Positions 6,401 through 15,400 of a stretch of 17,901 nt of DNA are shown piece after piece. A program made the position numbers and the translations under genes. The notes below the pieces were generated by a model. It did no database searches. It was not told where the DNA came from and was given only the letters and a program-made list of their open reading frames with translations. Source of the stretch: Kiritimatiellia bacterium (GTDB taxonomy: Bacteria; Verrucomicrobiota; Kiritimatiellia; RFP12; UBA3636); NCBI GenBank assembly GCA_017413145.1, contig JAFPUX010000141.1, positions 1-17,901 of the forward strand, in the 5' to 3' direction. Position 1 is the first letter of the stretch, and the number at the start of each line of letters is the position of its first letter.

Positions 6401-9400
6401 ACGTAAAGGTCGAAGTCGCCGCGGACGCCGGTTTTTCGGATGTTCTCCAGACCTTCGAGCATACGGTCGATCGGACCGACGCGCGTCCTCTCTCCATCAC
6501 AGGCCTCGAGCAGGGGACGACCTATTACGCCCGAGCGTCGGTTTCCAACAATCTTGACACCGTCCTCGAATTCGCTCCCGTTTCCTTCACGACGCCGGTT
6601 CCGGGGCGGCCCGAGGGGGAGGGGTATCTTTCGGCGGTCGGTTGCACGACGCTTTCGGCGGAACTCGTCCTTTCGTCCTATGGATTGGGCGCCGATTCCG
6701 CGACGGTTACGCTGGAAGCGTCCGAGAGCGACGCTTTTTCGACCATCGCCGCAACGGCGACGGCTGGCGCGAACCTGGGCAAGACGATCGTATCCCTTTC
6801 CGGCTTGGCGGAAAACACGCCGTACTACCTACGGTTCGTCGTGCGGAACGAGTGGAACGTGGCGACGAACGTTCCGCTTCCGGCGGTCGTCACGAAACCG
6901 CTTCCGTTCGCGGTGGATGGCGTCTCCTACGCCCCGAACGGCGATGCGATCGACTTTGCGCTGGAGGTCGCCGACGTCTACGACGGCGCGACCTGCACGG
7001 CGACGCTTTCCTACAACGGCGTCTCCGTCGAGCGTTCGTTCTCCGCCGCGGGCAACGTCGCGTGGACCGGCGTTTCAGCGGCGTCCGGTCCGGCGACCGC
7101 GACGGTCGTCGTCACGACGACCTCGAGCGGCCGGCCGTTCTCGAAAACGTGGACGGTTCCCGTCGATCCGGGAACGTCCGCAACCGTGGTTCCGGACGTG
7201 GCGGTGCACGCCTCCGCTGTCAACGCATTGTGGCTGAAACCCGGCGACCGGGCGGTCCTGCCCGAAATCGAAGGCCCTGTGTCCTACCAGGTGCTCAACG
7301 ATCGGTTCGCGTCGCTCGACGGAAACATCCTTCTCGCCCTCGAGCCCGGCATCGTCGGCGTCCGGTGCGTAGATGCCAACTTCGTGACGAACGTGATGGG
7401 CGTCGTGATCCTGCCCGACGCGATCAGGAGCGGGTCGATCTATGTCTTCGACGAGACGAATCACGGGAACAATAACAACGCCTACAGCTGGTCGAATCCG
7501 AATTGCTGGCGCAAGGTCGGGAGCGCCACGAACGATTCGTTCCCGCAGAATGCGGACGACATCGCGATCCTGCCGTTCTACTCGAAAACCTACGGCTTTG
7601 TCCGGCATCGTTCGGACATCACGATCGGCGGCCTCTACGCCGGCATGATCCTTCCGAATGTCAACTTCGACTGCACCTTGGAGCGCTACAAGGACGACCC
7701 CACGCGAACCGTCACGTTCCGGCGCACGGACGGCAAGCCGGTCCGCGTCCAAGTCTGCCCGAACGGCGAAGGCAACAAATACAGCCGGATTCGCCTCGGC
7801 GGTTGGCCCATCGACGTCGTCTGGGCCAGCGACGCCGAAATCGACTGCGCCTCGTCCGAAACGGATTCGTCGCGTTGTCGCGGCTTCTTCGACGTCCAAG
7901 AGACCACGCCCGTCTCCACGAACACGCTCCAGAACGTCACGCTGACGATTTCGGGCCTGTCCGGTTACGCCATCTACGGGAAAGGATGCACCGCTCTTCT
8001 CGCAGGTGTCTGGAAGGGAACGGGCGAAATCGTGAAAAAGGGGCAAGGCGGCATCGCTTTCAACGGTGACTTCTCCGGTTTCACCGGCACGGTCCGCGAG
8101 ATGTCCGGTCCGAATCTCGGCGAGTTGAAGGCGCCCGCCGCTGGCGTTCTGATGCGCGCGGCCGGCGCTTCGAACGTGATGGCGCACGTTTACGGCTGGG
8201 CTCCCTACACCCCTGGCACCGGCGCGCTGAGCGGCTACAACGGCCTGAGTCGCGGGACGCTCGGGACCGGTGCTCACGCCGTGGCGCCCGAGCTCGGCGC
8301 GCAGGGGCCGGCCAAGGGTCTGTATTTGCACGGCGGCGCCTACCGCGCAAACAACATTGCAAGCAACGCGTGGGGTGTCGGCGTTGCGGACGAGAAGGCG
8401 TTCGACGTCCTTTCGGTCGGTGCGGGATTGAGCCTCGTTTCCATGGAGAAATGCGGCGGCAACGCGAGCGGCTATCCCATCAACGCCATCACCGCGAAGA
8501 CGCTCATTCAGACCGACCGGGGCACGCTCGCGGTCGCCGACCCTTCCTGCACCGCCTCGCCGGCGACGGTCGAAACGAACAGCCTGTTCCGAGTCCTCGA
8601 CTGGACGGACCACCTCGTCGGCGAACCGGGCGACAACCAGGCGACGGACGTCTACCCGATCGTCCCGTGGATGCTCGTGAACCGGGACACCTCGTTCAAC
8701 ACCGCAAATTTCGCCGCGTTCGACGGGACGGGACGCCTCGTCCAACCATATTGGGTGAACAGGGAAATCGACGAAATCTTGAGCACGAACTCGAACGCCT
8801 ACGTGAGCGGGAAATACCTCAACCGCAATGCCGCCACGAAGCCGAATATCGTCGTCCAGTCGCTCTTCCTGCAGAACTCGGGTTACAAGTATCTCGGCGC
8901 GGGACGCACGCTCACGATCACGTCCGGCGGTCTTATCCTGCACAACGCTGGCACGGCGATCGGCCAGTCGGGGCGCAACGACAACGGTAAACTCGTTCTC
9001 GGCGACGCGACGCACCCGGCCTACGTCTGGGCGAAGTCCCGCCAAGGCGCCGCAAACGAAATCTGGGCCGAGACGACCGCCACAGGCGGCTTCGTGAAAA
9101 CCCATCCCGGTAACCTGATCCTCGGCGGCCCGCAGACGAACATCGCGGTCGAAATCACGGTGAACGCCGGCTCGCTCCAGCTCGGCAACGAGTCGAAGGA
9201 CTGCGAACTCGCGTCGGATCTCCCAATTCGCGTGTGCGCGGGAGCCACACTTTCGCTGCCCTATGCCGACACGCTCGAGGCGAATCCGATCAAGCTCGAC
9301 GGCTCCGCGAAGGCGTTTGGCAAAGTGGCCCTTCCCGTGGACCAGAAGTGCGCCTCGCTCTCCGTGCGCGACGTGTTCGAGTCCGATGAGTGGACGGAGC

Positions 9401-12400
9401 TGCCTGACGGCACCTACGGAGCGACCGGGTCCGGCGCGGAATTTGAGCGCGACGACCTCTTCACGGGGCCGGGCGTCCTCACGGTCGGCGTGCTGGCCGA
9501 CGTGACCTTCACGGTTCCCATGCCGCTGCCGGAGCACGTTTCGCTCGTCTCCGTGACGACGAACGGCGTCGAGATCGCCGGCGCCGATGGCGATTTCACG
9601 GTGCGGTCCGGAACGCAGGTCGCCGTGACGTTCGCCGCCGACTTCGGCTACCGGCTCGTCGGCGATGCGGAGGTCTCCGTGACGGTGAACGGCGACACGA
9701 CGCTCGACAGCGCCTTGATCCCGACCGCGGAAATCATCCCCGTCTACGATCTGACGATCTCCGGGCTGCCGGAGAACGTTTCGCTCGTCTCCGTGACGAC
9801 GAACGGCGTCGCGGTTCCCCTCGCGAACGGCGTCTACCGCGTCTTCGACGGCGACACCGTCGTCGTGACCGTGGCCGCCGCCTCCGGCTACGTGCTCTCG
9901 AGTTCCGGCGAGGTCTCCGTGGTCCTCGGCGCGGACACGGAGCTGGCGGCCTCCGACTTCCCGACGGCGATCTCGCCGACCTCGGCGCTCACGATCAACG
10001 AAATCATGGCGTCGAACCCGTCCGCCGACAAGGGCGGCCTCACGAACGCGCTGGGCGTCGCCGAGATGGACTGGATCGAAATCGCCAACGCGTCGGGCGA
10101 GGACATCGACATCACGGGATGGTTCCTCTCCGACAACGCCAACCCGGGCAAGGAAACGAAGGCGACGATCCTCGGGCGCTGCGTCGTGCCCGCCAAGGGC
10201 TACAAGATCGTCTGGCTCGACAAGACGCACGTCACTCCGGCCGAATTCGGGGCGGACGAGGCCTTCGCCGTGCTGAAGCTCTCCTCCGACGGCGACCTGA
10301 TCCAGCTCGCCGACGCCGGAACGAACGTCGTCCAGGCGATCGATTTTAGCACGAAGCGGCAGATCAAGGGATACTCCTACGGCCCGCTCGCGGAGACGTC
10401 CGGCGGGACGCTCGTCCCCGGCTCCGGCCCGTGCGTCTACATGAAGACGGCCACGCCCGGCGCCCCGAACGTCCAAGTCGGCTACGGCGACTTCACGCCC
10501 GCGGTGACGTTCTCCGAGCCGCACGGCTACAAGACCGCCGCGTTCGACCTGACGCTCGGCCGCGCCGACGACACGAACCGGACGGACGGCATCTACTACA
10601 CGCTCGACGGCTCGTCGCCCACGACGGCCTCGACGCCCTACACGGGCCCGATCGCGATTTCGAAGACGACCGTCGTCCGCGCCGCCGTGCCGGTCCCGGG
10701 CGCCGTCCTGCAGTACGACACCTCGGCGACCTACATCTTCCTGGACGACGTCCTCGAACCGGCCCGCTCGACGACCGCGCCGGCGGCCGCCGCCGCGCTC
10801 GGATTCCCGGACAGCGGCGCCGTGAACGGCCAGGCGATGCGCTACGGCATGGACCAGGCCATCGTGACGGGCACCGACCGCGACCGCCTGCTGCGCGGCT
10901 TCACGAACTCGATCGCGACGATCTCGATCGTGACCGACGCGGCGAACCTCTTCAACAGCTCGACCGGCATCTACGTGAATCCGAAGGGCGAGGGCGAGGC
11001 CTGGGAGCGGCAGATCCTGCTCGAAGGGTTCGACCCGACGGGCGCGGGCGCGGACTTCGCGCAGCCCGCCGGCATCCGCATCCGCGGCGGAAACAGCCGC
11101 AAGAGCGACCACCCGAAGCACTCGCTGCGCCTCTTCTTCCGCAGCTCCTACGGCGCGAGCAGCCTCGCGGAGAAGATGTTCCCCGGCGAGCCGCTTTCGC
11201 CCAACGGCGAGGGCAAGATGAAGGAGGAGATCGGCGAATACGACAAGCTGGACCTGCGGACCTCCCAGAACCTTTCGTGGGCGAACGAGGGCAGCAACAA
11301 CGACACGTTCGTCACGGAGGTGTTCTCGCGCGATTCCCAGCGCGACCTGGGGCAGCCCTACACGCGCAGCCGCTACTACAACGTCTTCCTCAACGGCCAG
11401 TACTGGGGCCTCTACCAGACGCAGGAGCGCGGCGACGAGCACTTCGCCGAGGCCTATCTCGGCGGAGACTCGCTGCAATACGACCTCATCAAGACGGCGT
11501 CCACCTTCACGGGGGGGAACAATCCCTCGTACTACATCGAGTGCAACGAGGGCACGTGGGACGCCTGGAGCAACCTCTGGGAGATCGCGAAGCAGGGCTT
11601 CTCCGGGCAGAACGAGGGCAACTACAACCGGGTCCGCGGCCTCGACGCCAACGGCGACCCCGACCCGGGCCTTCCGGTCCTGCTCAACGTCGAGAACCTG
11701 ATGTGCTACATGCTCGTGTCGCACTACGTCGTGGACCAGGACGGGCCGACCTCGCCCTTCAGTTCCATCGACAAGGGCCACGCCAACAACTTCTACGCGC
11801 TGCGCAACCGCGACGACGCCGGCACCGTGAAGGGCTTCGTCTTCCTGCGGCACGACGCGGAAGTGTCGATGGGCCAGAACGGCAACACCCAGGCGGGCGC
11901 CGATCCGACGTTCTGGGGCACGGAGGTGCAAACCGTGCCGCCCGTGGGCAGCCCCGATCTGTCCGGCCTCGGCAACATGAAGTTCCGCACGCTTCCCTAC
12001 TTCACGCCGGCGGAGCTGCACTACCTGCTGATGCAGAACCCCGACTACAAGCGCGCCTACGCCGACTTGTTCTACAAGGAGTGCCTGCGCGAGGGCGGCG
12101 CGCTCACGGTCGAGAAGTCCGCCGAGCGCTACCAGAACCGCATGGCCGAGATCGACGACGCCATCGTCTGCGAAGCCGCGCGCTGGGGCCAGAGCAAGAC
12201 CCGCACCACGTGGCTGGGCGCCTGCTCCACGTCGGAGAAGTTCATCACGAACCGCCTCGACAACATGAAGAGCCAGTACCAGACGGCCCTCTGGTATCCC
12301 TCCATCGACCCGCCGACCGTCGAGAACGCGACCGGCGTCCGCTACTTCGACGGCGGCGAAGTCCCCTACGGCGAGCTGGTCTACCTCTCGAGCACCGTCG

Positions 12401-15400
12401 CCGGCGGCACGATCTACTACACGACGAACGGGATCGCCGATCCGATCGATGCGGAGGCGACCGTCTACACGGGCGCCTTCCCGATTCCGGACACGGGCTT
12501 CACGGTTCGCGCCCGCGTCCTCAAGGACGGCGAGTGGTCGGCGCTCGAGGAAGTCGCGCTCGAAGCGGACGTCCCGAACGACCAGCGGTACGGCATCCGC
12601 ATCGCGGAGATCATGAGCATGCCGCCCACCCCGCCGGGCGACCCCGCCGGCGAGTTCATCACGCTCACCAACGTCCTCGGCCGGGCCGTCCAGTTGAAGG
12701 GGCTCTCCATCTGGAGCGAAAAGGCCAACGTCGAGCTTGTCAAACTCACCGAAATCACCAATGAGGTAGAACTTGCGGCCGGCGGGACGATCACGCTCAC
12801 CTCCTCGAGCTGGATCGGCAGCGCCAAATTGAAGAACGACCCCATCTTCGTGGTGCTTCGGGATTTAAACGGCAAGCGCATCCAGAATGCCTACGTCGAT
12901 CCCAAGACGTGGTTCCCGACGGGCGAATACGACGAAAAGGGCAATGAAATCTTCGCCTGCAACAAGACCGGCCGCTGGTTCATCGCGACCGAATTCCTGG
13001 GCGACGCCGAGGAAGGCGGCGCCGCGGGCGGCGAAGTGACATTGGAATCCCAATGGATGCCTTCGCCCGCCGCCGACGTCTACCCGATTTCCTGGGAGCT
13101 CGTCGTCGACGGCGCTACGAACGCCGTCGCCAATCCGGAGACGTACACGGCCGAGGATCTGCCTTTGGCGCTTCTGCCCGCGGGCTGCGAGGGCTGGACG
13201 TTCCTCGGGTGGACGAACCGCTTCAGCGCCCTGCCCACGAACGAGATCCCCGTCGGTGCCGAAGGCGCCGTCACCAACTGGGCGACCTGGAGCCGGAACG
13301 CCTACACGGTCACGTGGAACTTCAAGGCCGCCGACGGCACCGACACGTCCGACACGACGACCGTCTACTTGGGCGAGACGCCGTCCCGCTCCGCGCCCGC
13401 GGACTATAGCGTGGAAGGAACGGTCTACCAGTTCGTCGCGTGGACGCCCGATCCGGAACCCTACGACGGCGATCCGGCCGCCTACACGGCGACCTACGCC
13501 GCCGCCAAGGCGATGGCGGTCACGGTCGCGGCGGGCGAGCCGCCGGTCCCGTCGACGAACTACTTCGGCTCGGTGCAGGCGGCGCTCGATTCGGCCGCGG
13601 GCGCGGACCCGGCGGTCGAGAGGGTCGTCCTGCTCGAAGACGTCGCGGAGACCGTCACGGTCACGAACGCGGTCGCGCTCGACCTGGGCGGCAAGACGCT
13701 GGCGGGCGACGTCACGAACGGCGTCTCGGGCGCCACGGTCTCGGGCGGAACGGTTTCGGGCGACGTCGTCGCGACCGCCGGCACGCTCGCGATCTCGGGC
13801 GGGACGTACGGCGGTTCGCTCGTGACGAACGGCACCGGCTCGATCTCGATCACGGGCGGCCACTTCGCGGCCGACCCGTCCGAGTTCGTCGCGGCCGGCT
13901 ACTACGCCGCGCCCGCGGCGTCCGGCTACGACGTCCTGCCGCGGAAGAGCATCTTCGGGACGACGGTCACGGTGGCCGACGCCGGCGTCTACGACGGCAC
14001 CGGCAAGGAGCCAGCCGTCACGGTCGCGACGAACGGCACGGCGATCGCCGCGGCGGACGGCTACACGGTCACCTACGCGGACAACGTGAACGCCGGCACG
14101 GCGACGGTCACGGTCGTCGGCACCGGCGCGTGGACGGGCGAAACGAACGTGACGTTCGCGATCGCGAAGCGCGCGATCACGATCACGGCGGACGACGCCG
14201 AGACGGTCACGGGCAATCCCGACCCGGCGTTCTCCGCGCGCGTCACGTCCGGTTCGGTGGCCGACGGCCAGGACTGCGCCCTTTCGTGCACGCTTGACGG
14301 CACGTCCATCGTCCCGGCCGCCACGATCACGGCGGGCGGAACCGACGTGACGGCGAACTACGACGTCACGGCCGTGAACGGCACGCTGACGGTCGTCGCG
14401 GCCGCGGCGTTCGTGGACGGAACCTACTACGCGACGGTCGAAGCGGCCGCCGCGGCCGCGCTCGTGTCCGGCGAGACCGTGACGGTCGTGGCCGACAGCG
14501 CCGAGGACGTCACGATCGGCGTCGGGCAGACGCTCGTCGTCGAAAACGGGACCGGCACGTTCACGGGCCGCGTCCTGCCGGGCGACGGGGCGTTCGTGAC
14601 GGCCTCCACGGACGGGGGCGGGACGACGACCTACGCCGGCAAGCAGATCACCGAATGGCTCGTCGAGCCCACCGCCGCCGTCACGGTCACCGAGGCCGGC
14701 GCCGACGTGAGCGACGTCCCGGCCAAGGTCGCGGCCGCGATGCTCGCCGTCACCAACAATCCCGCCGTCAACCGCGCGGACAACACGGACAAGCTCGATA
14801 TCCTCGACCGCATCGACGTGAAACCGACGCGGATCGACACCGCCGCGGGCGGCGCCGTCTTCGCCGCCGCGTTCGACGTGGCGCCGACCGCCCAGGCCGG
14901 GAAGTCCGTCGCGGGCGAAACGCTCGTCGTGCGCCTCCCGGTCGACGCGGATGCGACGCAGCTCGCCGGCATCGTCCGGCACGAGGGCGCCTTCTTCGGG
15001 ACGTATCCGGTCGCGACGGAGACGGTCTACGGGACGCCCTTCAAGTTCATCGAGGTGACCGCCTCGGTCTTCAGCCCCTGGGACTACACGCTCCTGGACG
15101 GCGAGACGGCCCATCCCGTCGCCGCCATCGGAACCACCGGCTACGCGACGTTCGCCGCCGCGGCGGCCGCCGCGGTCGCCGACGCGAACCATCCGACGGT
15201 CGAGATCATCGACGACCTCGCCGCCGGCGACACCTACACGCTCGCGGCCGGCGGCACGCTGACCGTCTCGACGAACGTTTTCGCGTTCGCGGACCGCGTG
15301 CTCGTCGACGCCGCGACGACCGTCCTCTCCGAGAGCGTGTCGGGCGACGACATCACCTACACGGCCGACACCCGCTCCTACACGGTCGTCTGGGTCGTGG

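Noticed and set aside
4405..6462. A 685-codon antisense ORF
   Set aside because: Shadow of the giant gene; it ends at the forward TCA at 4405. The forward frame has clear domains across the same stretch.
7075..12021. A 1648-codon antisense ORF over the giant gene
   Set aside because: It is in exact codon register with the forward frame. Antisense stops can arise only from forward TTA, CTA or TCA codons, which this GC-rich gene avoids; the ORF ends precisely at a forward TCA (7075). Its translation is Arg/Val/Asp-rich without domains.
10431..12764. A 777-codon forward ORF in another frame
   Set aside because: It overlaps the LTD-CotH region of the giant gene and gives Arg/Pro/His-rich low-complexity protein, an out-of-frame reading of GC-rich codons.
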